Below the pieces are notes generated by a model. The model had not been told where the DNA came from. It did not search any database and worked only from the letters and a program-made list of their open reading frames with translations. The translations under genes and the position numbers were made by a program. A DNA stretch of 64,000 bases. It comes from Scopulibacillus darangshiensis. Lineage in GTDB: Bacteria > Bacillota > Bacilli > Bacillales > Sporolactobacillaceae. The DNA lies in assembly GCF_004341035.1 (NCBI RefSeq), contig NZ_SLXK01000014.1, forward strand, positions 1 to 64,000, written 5' to 3'. Shown here in pieces: positions 7,316-15,539 of the stretch (the first letter of the stretch is position 1; each line of letters starts with the position of its first letter).

Positions 7316-8926
7316 ATGTTACAATTTGACGCATTATATCAACCCTATACAGCGAAAAGACGATCTACATATGCACGGAATGGCATGGTTGCTACATCCC
7401 AGCCCCTTGCGGCTCAAGCGGGACTGGACATTATGAAAACAGGCGGTAACGCGATTGATGCCGCGATTGCCACGGCAGCATGCTTAACGGTTGTAGAGCC
7501 GACTTCAAATGGCATCGGCGGAGATGCTTTTGCCCTTATATGGGCGGAGGGAGAATTGCATGGGTTAAACGCAAGCGGCCCTGCTCCGAGGAACATCTCG
7601 ATCGACCAATTAAAAAAAGCGGGGTATGAAACCATGCCAAAGTACGGTTGGCCGACAGTGACCGTACCAGGCGCCCCTTCCGGATGGGCAGCGCTCTCAA
7701 AGCGCTTCGGGCGATTGCCGCTGACTGAAGTACTGAAGCCAGCGATTGATTATGCTGAAAAAGGCTTCCCGATTTCACCGATTCTCGGCAAGTATTGGAA
7801 ACATGAATATAACACGTTTCGAACATTAAAAGGTTCGGAATTTGATAGCTGGTTTAAAACATTTGCGCCGCACGGCCGGGCACCGGAAGTCGGAGAGGTA
7901 TGGACGTCCCCTGATCATGCCGCTACACTCAGATCCATAGCCGAAACAAACGGAGAATCGTTTTATCGTGGAGAATTGGCCGATAAAATTGCCCGATTTT
8001 CTCAACAATATGGCGGTTATTTAACGGGGGATGATCTTGCGAGCTATCAACCGGAGTGGGTGGATCCAATCAGCGTCAATTACCGTGGCTATGATGTATG
8101 GGAAATCCCTCCGAACGGACAGGGACTGGTAGCTTTGCAAGCTTTAAATGTCTTGAAAGACTTTGATTTTCCAGCCAAAGATGCCGTTGAAACGTACCAT
8201 AAGCAAATTGAGGCCATAAAACTTGCCTTTGCTGACGGGAACAAGTATATTACTGACCTTAAATATATGAGTGTGAAAGTGGATGACCTGCTATCGGAAA
8301 GTTATGCCCGTCACCGGAGACATTTGATCGGCGAGAAAGCGATGATACCGTCAGCAGGGAAACCGCCGAATGGCGGAACCGTATATTTAGCCACTGCCGA
8401 CGGCGAAGGAAACATGGTGTCATTTATCCAAAGTAATTACGAGGGGTTCGGCTCTGGGCTCGTCGTTCCTGAAACAGGGATTAGTCTCCACAACCGCGGG
8501 TACGATTTTTCGTTGGACCCCTCACATGATAATGCTTTAGAGCCTGGGAAACGGCCGTTCCATACAATCATCCCCGGATTTTTAACAAAGGAAGATGAGG
8601 CCATCGGCCCATTTAGTGTGATGGGGGGCGGCATGCAGCCGCAAGGACACCTTCAGCTCATAATGAATACGATTGATTTCCATTTAAACCCGCAGGCGGC
8701 TTTAGATGCCCCTAGATGGAGATGGATGGAAAATAAAAAAGTTAAGGTGGAACACAACTTCCCTCACCATCTCGTTGAGGCACTTATTAATTTGGGACAT
8801 GACATTGAAATTGGTTTGGATCCTGCCCGTTTTGGCCGGGGCCAAATCATTTGGCGCGACCCCGCATCAGGAGTCCTTGTCGGCGGAACGGAGGCGCGTA
8901 CCGATGGTTCCGTGGCTGCATGGTAA
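7316..8926 (+). CDS. Gamma-glutamyltransferase family protein (YwrD-like)
   Basis: An Ntn-hydrolase of 536 residues. The N-terminal part has the GGT pattern KTGGNAIDAAIATAACLTVVEP followed by NGIGGDAFALIW. The likely autoprocessing site and nucleophile is the Thr in NGGTVYLATADGEGNMVSF (about residue 350), and the small-subunit signature MGGGMQPQGHLQLI follows. There is no signal peptide, so it is probably cytoplasmic, like B. subtilis YwrD and unlike secreted Ggt. The reaction is likely gamma-glutamyl or amide hydrolysis; the substrate is unknown. Ribosome binding site GGAAGGAG. It follows nhaC in a probable operon and is followed by two hairpins. Confidence 0.88.
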   Translation: MLQFDALYQPYTAKRRSTYARNGMVATSQPLAAQAGLDIMKTGGNAIDAAIATAACLTVVEPTSNGIGGDAFALIWAEGELHGLNASGPAPRNISIDQLKKAGYETMPKYGWPTVTVPGAPSGWAALSKRFGRLPLTEVLKPAIDYAEKGFPISPILGKYWKHEYNTFRTLKGSEFDSWFKTFAPHGRAPEVGEVWTSPDHAATLRSIAETNGESFYRGELADKIARFSQQYGGYLTGDDLASYQPEWVDPISVNYRGYDVWEIPPNGQGLVALQALNVLKDFDFPAKDAVETYHKQIEAIKLAFADGNKYITDLKYMSVKVDDLLSESYARHRRHLIGEKAMIPSAGKPPNGGTVYLATADGEGNMVSFIQSNYEGFGSGLVVPETGISLHNRGYDFSLDPSHDNALEPGKRPFHTIIPGFLTKEDEAIGPFSVMGGGMQPQGHLQLIMNTIDFHLNPQAALDAPRWRWMENKKVKVEHNFPHHLVEALINLGHDIEIGLDPARFGRGQIIWRDPASGVLVGGTEARTDGSVAAW

Positions 8927-8969
8927 ATTATTTAGCAGTGTATCGTTTTTTTTGAAGAAAGACAAACAG

Positions 8970-9033
8970 AGGCAGCCCTATGACAAAGGCTGCCTTAAAT
9001 GGGGTTAAGGGACCGGGCTAGTCCTGGTCCTTT
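8970..9033 (+). terminator. Two hairpins after the GGT-family gene
   Basis: AGGCAGCC/GGCTGCCT (8970-8977, 8988-8995) is followed by GGACCGGG/CCTGGTCC (about 9010-9030, one mismatch) and TTTAAAA. Neither has a strong T-run, so termination is plausible but not certain. Confidence 0.5.
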
Positions 9034-9151
9034 AAAATTCCCCGTCCCCCTTACCTTCTTCATATTTTCCACAAACTTTTTTCGTTATATCTCTCGAACT
9101 CCAATAATAAACTAAAGTCAAACCAAAAAGTATACAAGTTAGGGTGATTCC

Positions 9152-10048
9152 ATGGAATATAAGGTTATTGTGCCTTTAATCATTATATTAATTATTCCGA
9201 TCTGCATTTCAATAAAGGTACTTACTCAACGAAAAGAGCTTTCCAATATGGCAGGAATGACAATTACCATGGCTCAAGGGATGAATATTGGTTTAACGAC
9301 GGGTATTATTTTGGGTATTAGTCACCCAAATAGTATTTTTATTACAACCGTGATCAGCATGTTGCTTGGGCTTACTATAGGTGTGATATCCGGTTTGCCA
9401 TTTAATACAATTGCAGTATTAGACGGTCTTTTATCCGGCGTTATGGGCGGCATGATGGGAGCGATGATAGGTGCGATGGTCTCCCCAGAGTATTCCGGGG
9501 CATTGCTTAGAATAATGATTGTCATTTATCTCAGCACATCGCTCACCATTTTCTTAACATTAAGGAGGCCAAAAAGACAGTCCTATCAATTCAATCGGAT
9601 CATGCTTATCTGCTTGTTCGTCGCAGTCTTTTATCTATTTAATGTGTCACATATCTTTGCCAATGAATTAGTTAATACATCGAGTCAGATGAATCCAATG
9701 GGTTCAATGGATCATTCAGTTACTGTTATGAACAATAAAGAATTAATGAAAAGGAAGGAAAAAACATTAGTCATAAAAGCGGAATAATTTTCCTATCTGC
9801 CAAACAAAATTATCCTGAAAAGACAACAGGCTATTAAACTTGATTTTAAAAATATAGGGAATGTTGAACATGACCTGCAAATTGTGAATACAAATAGCGG
9901 CGCTTTTCAAATGTTAAAAATGCCAACAAAAAATCAGTTGGTTATTTTAGATAATTCATTGGATTTACTGTTCCAAGGTGCGGCGGTCTTAAAAGGAAAA
10001 AACACTAAAATGATGATTGGTCTAAGATCACTTCTTTTTAACAGCTAG
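9152..10048 (+). pseudogene. Membrane protein with C-terminal cupredoxin-like domain, split by an in-frame TAA
   Basis: The first open part (9152-9787, 211 residues) has a signal/TM segment, a Gly/Met-rich block of three helices (GLPFNTIAVLDGLLSGVMGG, then MMGAMIGAMV), and one more TM near residue 155. After the TAA at 9785-9787 the same frame stays open from 9788 to 10048 and reads PNKIILKRQQAIKLDFKNIG, then NVEHDLQIV. That is the start of a cupredoxin-like copper-site domain. The last part of that domain (the usual Cys-Pro-Gly-His ligand region) is missing because the sequence runs into an unrelated minus-strand fragment at about 10028. So this is a nonsense-interrupted and 3'-truncated gene, unless the short form alone is used. 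RBS AGGGTGAT. Confidence 0.7.
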
Positions 10049-10275
10049 TAAAATCCCCAGTAACAAAACAATAAAAATAAGGGTGTAGACCGCAAAAGGT
10101 GTCTCATATAGGGCTGTATCATAAGATATTGAACCACCCGATTTTGCAAACCATGCTGCTTCTTTAATAGCAGAAGCGACGTGGGCCAGCATTAAGACAA
10201 CAGCAAGCGTCGATATTGCTCCGCCTATTAATAGTATGCTGACAAGCTTTTGATTCATTCCATATGCGAGGCTCG
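10028..10275 (-). pseudogene. C-terminal fragment of an unidentified membrane protein
   Basis: The reading frame ending at 10028 encodes a fragment with two hydrophobic helices (KLVSILLIGGAISTLAVVLM and FAVYTLIFIVLLLGILLAV) and the C-terminus KKK. Its formal ORF reaches 10321, but the first residues are an out-of-frame reading of the neighbouring F510_1955-like gene. The join is near 10270. I do not recognise the family. It looks like the 3' remainder of a gene fused to another by deletion. Confidence 0.5.
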
Positions 10276-10928
10276 GTGTCAAGGGTATTGTCCATGACAT
10301 GAAAATCGGACTCACCGGCAAGAGATAATGTCTTTAATGTATTGCCATTATCTTTGCTTTTAATAATGCCAACGGGATTTTGCAAGTCGGAACCTTCTCC
10401 CGGATGCCCGCTTGAATAAAATCCATCGTCTGCCATGGAAAAGCCCATGTAATCGTTTGGTTCGCTCTTCGCAACCTCCCAGTGTGTGTCTTCAAATACC
10501 CTCAATCCGTCGTGGGAAGGGACAAATAATTGTTTTCCATTAGAGGAAAAATCCAAACCGTGGATATGCATAAAGGAGACATTGGATTCTTTGTTCGCCA
10601 ATGCAACCCCGCCGGCAACAATAGTGATAACCACCCATATAGCAGTACCAAATCTAGCCCCCTTCAATAAATGATTGAGCTTTGCTGCCTTTTCCCGTTC
10701 TTCCCGTTTCCGAATATTTAATGTTTTCATTTTCCCCTTTAGAATAATCCATATAAAGATAAATAAAATAAGCAATATTGCTGCACCGATCACTATATAA
10801 AGTGATATGTTGCCAAAGCCCAAATTTTTACCAGCATGGTCCGCGGAAGAACCGTGGGCAAATGCTTTTAATGGATATAAAAATAGAATAAATAAAATCG
10901 TAATAAACCCTATTTTTAAAATGGTCAT
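10272..10928 (-). pseudogene. Truncated F510_1955-family (BNR/sialidase-like) protein
   Basis: The N-terminal part of about 215 residues has a TM/signal segment (residues 1-24, AFAHG), a second helix (about 45-64) and a third near 95. These are followed by a beta-propeller start with HIHGLDFSSNGKQLFVPSHD and DDGFYSSGHPGEGSDLQNP. This resembles Bacillus proteins called F510_1955-family glycosylhydrolases, usually 300 residues or more. The propeller stops after GESDFHVM and continues into nonsense, where another gene fragment is joined in a different frame. ATG at 10928 has GAAGGG upstream. Probably inactive. Confidence 0.6.
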
Positions 10929-10947
10929 TATTCAATTCCCTTCTTCT

Positions 10948-11037
10948 ATTGACATTTAAGAAAGTAAATCCTAGCGTTGCAATTATGATAAGTAAGATAA
11001 TTGCCCTTAAAACAAGCCGTCTCCTTTTGCTGCTCAT
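10948..11037 (-). pseudogene. N-terminal stub of a ResA-like thioredoxin
   Basis: Thirty codons remain: MSSKRRRLVLRAIILLIIIA and then TLGFTFLNVN, a basic N-terminus plus one membrane anchor very like the start of ResA, the membrane-bound thiol-disulfide oxidoreductase. The catalytic CxxC domain is absent; the frame runs on into the following gene's sequence. The ribosome binding site GGGAGG and ATG are intact, so a membrane-anchor peptide could still be made. Confidence 0.5.
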
Positions 11038-11110
11038 CAGTCAATCCTCCCTTCGCCTATTTCCCTATCCATTGTAAGGTATGAATGTGTATTTTTTTTG
11101 AAGAACACCA

Positions 11111-11143
11111 AATAAGGCAGCTCGGACTCTAAGCTGCCTTATT
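11111..11143. repeat. Inverted repeat downstream of the methyltransferase
   Basis: AATAAGGCAGCT (11111-11122) and AGCTGCCTTATT (11132-11143) form a perfect 12-bp stem with a 9-nt loop. No T-run follows on either strand, so it may be a weak terminator or a processing hairpin for the minus-strand methyltransferase transcript. Confidence 0.55.
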
Positions 11144-11245
11144 CGGTAAAACTCATATGAAACTTTTCCGCTGCTTTCTTTTTTATTTCTCTTTATTGAA
11201 ACAAGAAAATCCTTTATTCCGATTAGGTTTTTCACAAACCAAACT

Positions 11246-11833
11246 TTAATTTGTGCTTTCAATGACAAGAAAGAGACCGTTATAATATGATGTCACGTTA
11301 TTAACATGAAACTCGGATTCTTGAACAAACTTAAGCGTATCCCTATTTAAATGGCAGCCATCGCAAAGGTGTTTCCATACAGGGGTTAATATATTTTGAA
11401 GGCTAGACAAAGTGGTATTGCCCATACGAACATGCTCAAAAAGAAGGAATTTCCCTTCTGGTTTTAAAACACGGCGAATGTCATTAAGTGCCTGGCGAGG
11501 ATTGGGTATCGTACAGAAAACTAAGGTTCCGACAACAGTATCAAAAGTATTTTCCTTAAATGGAAGCACTTCCGCACTTTCCTGTCTAATATCGATCGGA
11601 ACCCTTGTTTGGTTTATTTTAGGCAAGGATTCCTTTATCATGTTTGGGTTGGGTTCAATAGCTGTTATATGGGATGCATTTTTATAAAAAGGGAAATTTG
11701 CTCCCGTTCCTGAACCTATCTCGAGAACGTGCCCTTCGGCTTTCGATATTAAGCCCCTTCTGATATTCTCTAACTTTTTCTTTTCAAGTGGCGCCATCAA
11801 TTTATCATATAGTTTAGGAAACCATTTGGACAA
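11246..11833 (-). CDS. Class I SAM-dependent methyltransferase
   Basis: A 195-residue UbiE-like methyltransferase. Motif I VLEIGSGTGANFPFY (about 36-50) binds S-adenosylmethionine. Acidic residues in AIEPNPNM (about 58-65) and the post-motif LVFCTIPNPRQALNDIRRVL (about 104-123) complete the Methyltransf_11 fold. The substrate is unknown; similar proteins are often annotated as phospholipid or quinone methyltransferases. The TTG start at 11833 has AGAGG about 9 nt upstream. It lies 17 bp after the DUF2933-like gene and is probably cotranscribed with it, next to the copper genes. Confidence 0.82.
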   Translation of the reverse strand: MSKWFPKLYDKLMAPLEKKKLENIRRGLISKAEGHVLEIGSGTGANFPFYKNASHITAIEPNPNMIKESLPKINQTRVPIDIRQESAEVLPFKENTFDTVVGTLVFCTIPNPRQALNDIRRVLKPEGKFLLFEHVRMGNTTLSSLQNILTPVWKHLCDGCHLNRDTLKFVQESEFHVNNVTSYYNGLFLVIESTN

Positions 11834-11850
11834 TTTTTTATACCTCTTTT

Positions 11851-12153
11851 TTAAGATATTTCAACTTTAGAATCTGCCCCCTTATTTTTATCTCCCTCCA
11901 TCGATATTATTGAACTTTTTGATTGGTCACTTTTAAAAATTTCTAGTTCTTCTCTTAGATTTTCGTTTTGTTCAGTTAAATCGGCTATCCTTATATGCAG
12001 CGCTTGCAAGTCAGGCTGGAATTGTTGATTTTGTACTTCTGATTGAGCGGGGTCGCCTTTATCTTTATTGTTTTTATGTTTGCTTAACATCACTTTCATG
12101 CAAACCATCATCATCAGCGGACAGACAAATAACAAAAGTAACGTCCATTCCAT
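11851..12153 (-). CDS. Single-span membrane protein, DUF2933-like, with coiled coil
   Basis: A protein of about 100 residues. The N-terminal hydrophobic segment WTLLLLFVCPLMMMVCMKVM resembles the Met-rich DUF2933 domain found in metal-resistance loci. A polar linker follows, then a probable coiled coil (about 55-75: LHIRIADLTEQNENLREELE) and an acidic/polar tail. The ATG at 12153 follows GGAGGAGG; a TTG at 12156 overlaps the ribosome binding site. It lies upstream of the methyltransferase and probably starts that operon. The palindrome CACATTAAATGTG lies just upstream. Function unknown; a membrane-associated role in copper handling is only an inference from position. Confidence 0.6.
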   Translation of the reverse strand: MEWTLLLLFVCPLMMMVCMKVMLSKHKNNKDKGDPAQSEVQNQQFQPDLQALHIRIADLTEQNENLREELEIFKSDQSKSSIISMEGDKNKGADSKVEIS

Positions 12154-12177
12154 CAATCCTCCTCCTTTCTCTTCCTA

Positions 12178-12197
12178 AAGTATACACATTAAATGTG
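12178..12197 (-). promoter_or_regulatory. Candidate -10 and operator palindrome for the DUF2933-like operon
   Basis: On the minus strand an extended -10 (TGTGTATACT) overlaps the perfect palindrome CACATTTAATGTG (12185-12197). There is no good -35. A palindrome overlapping the -10 suggests repressor control. Confidence 0.45.
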
Positions 12198-12285
12198 GTG
12201 AAAGTTTAAAGACAGAAGAATTAGTTATATTTTTTAATAGCATTAATTTAAGGGGCTCTAAATGATATTGTATAAAAAGAGCATA

Positions 12286-12311
12286 CAAAAGGCGGGCAAA
12301 ATTACCCGCCT
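12286..12311 (-). terminator. copA terminator
   Basis: AGGCGGG and CCCGCCT (stem about 12290-12311) directly follow the copA stop. On the minus strand the hairpin is followed by TTTGTATGC and then a T-rich stretch. Confidence 0.8.
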
Positions 12312-12316
12312 ATAGA

Positions 12317-14734
12317 CTAAGACTTTAACTTGACACGTTGCAGACGCAGGGCATTTAGGACAACGGATACAGAGCTAAAGGCCATAGCCGCCCCGGCTAG
12401 CCAAGGTGCTAATAAGCCTATTGCCGCAATCGGAACACCGACACTGTTGTAAGCAAAGGCCCAGAACAAGTTTTGCTTAATGTTTGCAATCGTTTTTTTG
12501 CTCATCATAATAGCGTCGGCAATACTGTTCAAGTCACCGCGTATCAGCGTTATATCCGCAGCTTCCATAGCAACATCAGTTCCCGTACCAATCGCCATGC
12601 CGATGTCAGCCGTCGCAAGAGCTGGGGCATCATTAATTCCGTCACCTACCATTGCCACCTTATGACCACTTTCTTGCAGTTTTTTGACTTCTTCAGCTTT
12701 TCCTTCAGGAAGCACTTCAGCAATGGTATGTTCGATACCGGCCTGTTTTGCAATCGCTTCGGCCGTTTGTTTGTTATCACCAGTAATCATGACAACATCT
12801 AATCCCATTTCTTTCAAACGGGCAATCGCAGCTTTGGATGTTTCTTTAATCGTATCAGCCACAGCCACAAGTCCGGCAAACTGATGATCAACCGCAACAA
12901 GCATCGCTGTTTTGCCCGTCTTTTCAAATGAGACCATCTGATCTAAAGTAGTTTCAGGTACATCGATATTTTCATGGCTCATGAGGCGGCGCGTGCCGAC
13001 ATGCAATAGACGGCCATCAACCTTCGCCTGTACCCCGTGGCCAGGAATGGCTTCAAAGAATTCTGCAACGCCTAGTTCAATGCCTAGGTCCTGAATGCCC
13101 TCTACAATGGCTTCGGCAAGCGGATGTTCAGATTGCTTTTCAGCAGCGCCAACAAGTGTTAAAAGATCAGCTTCATTCCAATCGGTAGAGACATCAGTCA
13201 ATTTCGGCGTACCGTTTGTCACTGTCCCTGTTTTATCCAAAATGATGGTGTCAAGCCTGTGTGTTTGCTCAAGGTGCTCACCGCCTTTAAACAATATCCC
13301 GAATTCCGCTGAACGTCCTGAGCCTGCCATAATGGAAGTCGGTGTGGCTAGCCCCAGGGCACATGGGCAAGCAATAACGAGAACAGCAATGAATTTTTCG
13401 AGCGCATCTGCAAAGTCACCTGGCGCGACAAGTGTATACCAAATTATGAAAGTAACAAGGGCGATCCCCACAACTATAGGAACAAATATGCCTGAAATGC
13501 TGTCGGCAAGCCGCTGGATCGGTGCCTTTGAACCTTGAGCTTCTTCAACAACCTTAATAATTTGTGCAAGCGCCGTATCTTTGCCCACTTTAGTCGCCTT
13601 TATTTTCAAAAAGCCATTTTTATTAATCGTAGAGCCGATCACACTGTCACCTACAGCCTTATCGACCGGAATGCTTTCCCCCGTCAGCATCGATTCATCA
13701 AGTGCCGACCCGCCTTCGACAATCTCGCCATCTACGGGGACTTTCTCACCCGGCTTCACTTGAACAATGTCACCTTCAAGGACTTCTGTTACCGGAATCA
13801 CCATTTCTTTGCCGCCCCGGACAACCGTTGCATCTTTTGCTTGGAGACCCATCAATTTTTTGATGGCTTCGGATGAACGGCCTTTCGCCCGAACTTCGAA
13901 CAATTTACCAAGCAATATAAGTGTGATTAATACGGCACTCGTCTCAAAGTATAGGTCAACCATATGGCCATTGCCGCCAAGGGACTGAATACTTAAATAC
14001 AAACTGTAAAAATAGGCCGCTGATGTCCCCATGGCTACTAGGACATCCATGTTGGCGCTCTTGTTTCTAAGAGCCTTATAGGCCCCGACATAAAACTGTC
14101 CGCCAATGATAAATTGAACAGGTGTAGCAAGTAGAAGCTGGAACCACGGATTCATGAAGATGCTCGGCAGCCAAATGAACGACATGAATTCAAAGTGGCT
14201 GACCATCGACCATAACAGCGGCAAAGAAAGAATAAGTGAAGCAATAAATTTTGCTGTTTGTTTTTTGATGGCCTTCTCACGATGGTCGGCGGAACCCACC
14301 TCTTTATCAGATTTTGTCTCTAATTGATAACCAAGTTTCTTGATTGCTTCCTTCATATCGGGAATAGAAACCTCATTCGGGTCATACTCGACCGTTGCCG
14401 ATTCTAACGCAAAGTTAACATTAGCTGAAGATACGCCTTCTAATTTGTTAAGCTTTTTCTCGATCTTGTTGGCACAGGCTGCACAGGTCATGCCTGTTAC
14501 ATTAAATTCCGTTTTATCTTTAACGACTTCATAGCCGAGCGAGTGAATTTTTTCTTCAAATGCCTTTAAGTTGGTAACACTTGGATCATAAGAAACCTTT
14601 GATTTTTCAAGTGCAAAATTGACATTTGCATCCGATACACCTTCAACCTTCTTTAGACCCTTTTCAATTCTATTAGCACACGCCGCACAAGTCATGCCTT
14701 GAATTTGCAAGTTCACTTCTTTTGGTGTTCCCAT
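12317..14734 (-). CDS. copA: Copper-translocating P1B-type ATPase CopA
   Basis: A Cu(I) export ATPase of about 805 residues. Two N-terminal heavy-metal domains carry GMTCAACANRIE (about 15-26) and GMTCAACANKIE (about 83-94). Eight TM helices are expected, with the ion-binding CPC in VIACPCALGLATP. The phosphorylated Asp lies in DKTGTVTNG, with HP in SEHPLAEAI and the hinge GDGINDAPALA towards the C-terminus. The ATG at 14734 has GGAGG 9 nt upstream; the longer ORF from 14764 has no ribosome binding site. The gene follows copZ after 90 bp that contain a hairpin and a palindrome resembling a CsoR site, so it may be partly uncoupled from copZ. It is much like B. subtilis CopA. Confidence 0.95.
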   Translation of the reverse strand: MGTPKEVNLQIQGMTCAACANRIEKGLKKVEGVSDANVNFALEKSKVSYDPSVTNLKAFEEKIHSLGYEVVKDKTEFNVTGMTCAACANKIEKKLNKLEGVSSANVNFALESATVEYDPNEVSIPDMKEAIKKLGYQLETKSDKEVGSADHREKAIKKQTAKFIASLILSLPLLWSMVSHFEFMSFIWLPSIFMNPWFQLLLATPVQFIIGGQFYVGAYKALRNKSANMDVLVAMGTSAAYFYSLYLSIQSLGGNGHMVDLYFETSAVLITLILLGKLFEVRAKGRSSEAIKKLMGLQAKDATVVRGGKEMVIPVTEVLEGDIVQVKPGEKVPVDGEIVEGGSALDESMLTGESIPVDKAVGDSVIGSTINKNGFLKIKATKVGKDTALAQIIKVVEEAQGSKAPIQRLADSISGIFVPIVVGIALVTFIIWYTLVAPGDFADALEKFIAVLVIACPCALGLATPTSIMAGSGRSAEFGILFKGGEHLEQTHRLDTIILDKTGTVTNGTPKLTDVSTDWNEADLLTLVGAAEKQSEHPLAEAIVEGIQDLGIELGVAEFFEAIPGHGVQAKVDGRLLHVGTRRLMSHENIDVPETTLDQMVSFEKTGKTAMLVAVDHQFAGLVAVADTIKETSKAAIARLKEMGLDVVMITGDNKQTAEAIAKQAGIEHTIAEVLPEGKAEEVKKLQESGHKVAMVGDGINDAPALATADIGMAIGTGTDVAMEAADITLIRGDLNSIADAIMMSKKTIANIKQNLFWAFAYNSVGVPIAAIGLLAPWLAGAAMAFSSVSVVLNALRLQRVKLKS

Positions 14735-14755
14735 ACTAGTTAACCTCCTGTTAAC

Positions 14756-14772
14756 ATACCCCACATGGGTAT
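14756..14772 (-). promoter_or_regulatory. Second CsoR-like palindrome, upstream of copA
   Basis: ATACCCCACATGGGTAT (14756-14772) is a near-perfect dyad with G/C-tract half-sites like the copZ operator. It lies 21 bp before copA. A matching promoter is not obvious. Confidence 0.5.
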
Positions 14773-14790
14773 ATACATTTGATAAAAGGA

Positions 14791-14815
14791 GACCGTGCTA
14801 TAGGTTAGCACGATC
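14791..14815 (-). terminator. Hairpin between copZ and copA
   Basis: CGTGCTA and TAGCACG (extended by G-T pairs) form a stem, followed on the minus strand by CTCCTTTTATC. It could terminate part of the copZ transcript, lowering copA relative to copZ. Confidence 0.5.
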
Positions 14816-14824
14816 TTCTTTCTT

Positions 14825-15031
14825 TTATGCCACATCATAACCTTGCTCTTCTATAACATCGGTTATTTCCTTTAAGCTCACTTTGTCTTGATCAAATCTC
14901 AGATCCACTTTGCCATTTTCCAAATGGACTTTTACTGATGCCACGCCGTCAAGCTTTCCTACATTTCCTTCTATCGAGTTGACACAATGGCCGCAAGACA
15001 TGCCTTGAACATTTAACGTTTGGTCTATCAT
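14825..15031 (-). CDS. copZ: Copper chaperone CopZ
   Basis: A 68-residue cytosolic heavy-metal-associated domain with the Cu(I)-binding motif GMSCGHC at residues 10-16 and the ferredoxin-like fold pattern ending EEQGYDVA. Length and sequence match Bacillus CopZ, which hands Cu(I) to CopA and CsoR. Ribosome binding site GAGGAGG. The promoter upstream carries a perfect CsoR-type palindrome. Confidence 0.95.
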   Translation of the reverse strand: MIDQTLNVQGMSCGHCVNSIEGNVGKLDGVASVKVHLENGKVDLRFDQDKVSLKEITDVIEEQGYDVA

Positions 15032-15061
15032 GTGAATGACCTCCTCTTTATGAATAACATT

Positions 15062-15092
15062 ATATTACCATACCCCCCTATGGTAGTGTCAA
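15062..15092 (-). promoter_or_regulatory. copZ promoter with CsoR operator in the spacer
   Basis: On the minus strand, TTGACA (15087-15092) and TAATAT (15062-15067) are separated by 19 bp. The spacer region holds the dyad TACCATA-6-TATGGTA (15066-15085) with a G6/C6 core, the form expected for Bacillus CsoR operators. CsoR binding would block RNA polymerase until Cu(I) releases it. Confidence 0.8.
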
Positions 15093-15098
15093 GAGAAA

Positions 15099-15126
15099 TA
15101 AAAAAGTATTGGGTTCTCCCCAATAC
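15099..15126 (-). terminator. csoR terminator
   Basis: GTATTGGG and CCCAATAC form a perfect 8-bp stem. On the minus strand it is followed by a run of six T. It separates csoR from the copZ promoter. Confidence 0.85.
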
Positions 15127-15134
15127 CTCAGTTG

Positions 15135-15443
15135 CTATTTTGAATATTGCTGGATGATTTCAAGCAGCTCGTCGATCATGCTGTCATCATCGCCATTTTT
15201 TATAGAATGCGCCACACACATCTTTGTATGCCGTTCCATAACTGAGTAACCAACTTTTTTTATTGCCGATTGTATGGCTGAAAGCTGAATTAAAATATCC
15301 ATGCAGTAGCGGTCGTTCTCAACCATATTTTGAATGCCCCGCACTTGTCCTTCAATTCGCTTAAGACGGTTAATGACTTGTTCCTTTTCTTTATTTGTTC
15401 TAGGTTCAAGCGGCTTTTTATCAGTGTGTTCCTTCGGTTCCAT
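15135..15443 (-). CDS. csoR: Copper-sensing repressor CsoR
   Basis: A DUF156/CsoR-family repressor of about 102 residues. The core NRLKRIEGQVRGIQNMVEND carries the DNA-binding arginines, and the Cu(I) ligands C-H-C are in DRYCMDIL and ERHTKMCVA, as in B. subtilis CsoR. The ATG at 15443 follows AAGGGG by 8 nt; the TTG at 15464 would overlap that site. It lies upstream of copZ-copA, separated by a terminator, and it probably represses them through the palindrome at 15066-15085. Divergent from a czcD-like gene. Confidence 0.93.
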   Translation of the reverse strand: MEPKEHTDKKPLEPRTNKEKEQVINRLKRIEGQVRGIQNMVENDRYCMDILIQLSAIQSAIKKVGYSVMERHTKMCVAHSIKNGDDDSMIDELLEIIQQYSK

Positions 15444-15539
15444 TGACAGTACCCCTTCGTACAAGTGTCTTTTATTAAGTATATAGGCTTTATATGAAAT
15501 GATACAACTTTTATTAATGATTTTTTATCCTAAAGGACC

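Noticed and set aside
9785-9787. Stop codon readthrough (recoding) in the cupredoxin-tailed protein
   Set aside because: The codon is TAA, not TGA, no recoding hairpin is visible, and the downstream domain is itself truncated. Decay is simpler.
11065-11268. 67-codon minus-strand ORF after the methyltransferase
   Set aside because: It overlaps the methyltransferase 3' end in another frame and reads through a perfect hairpin; no ribosome binding site.
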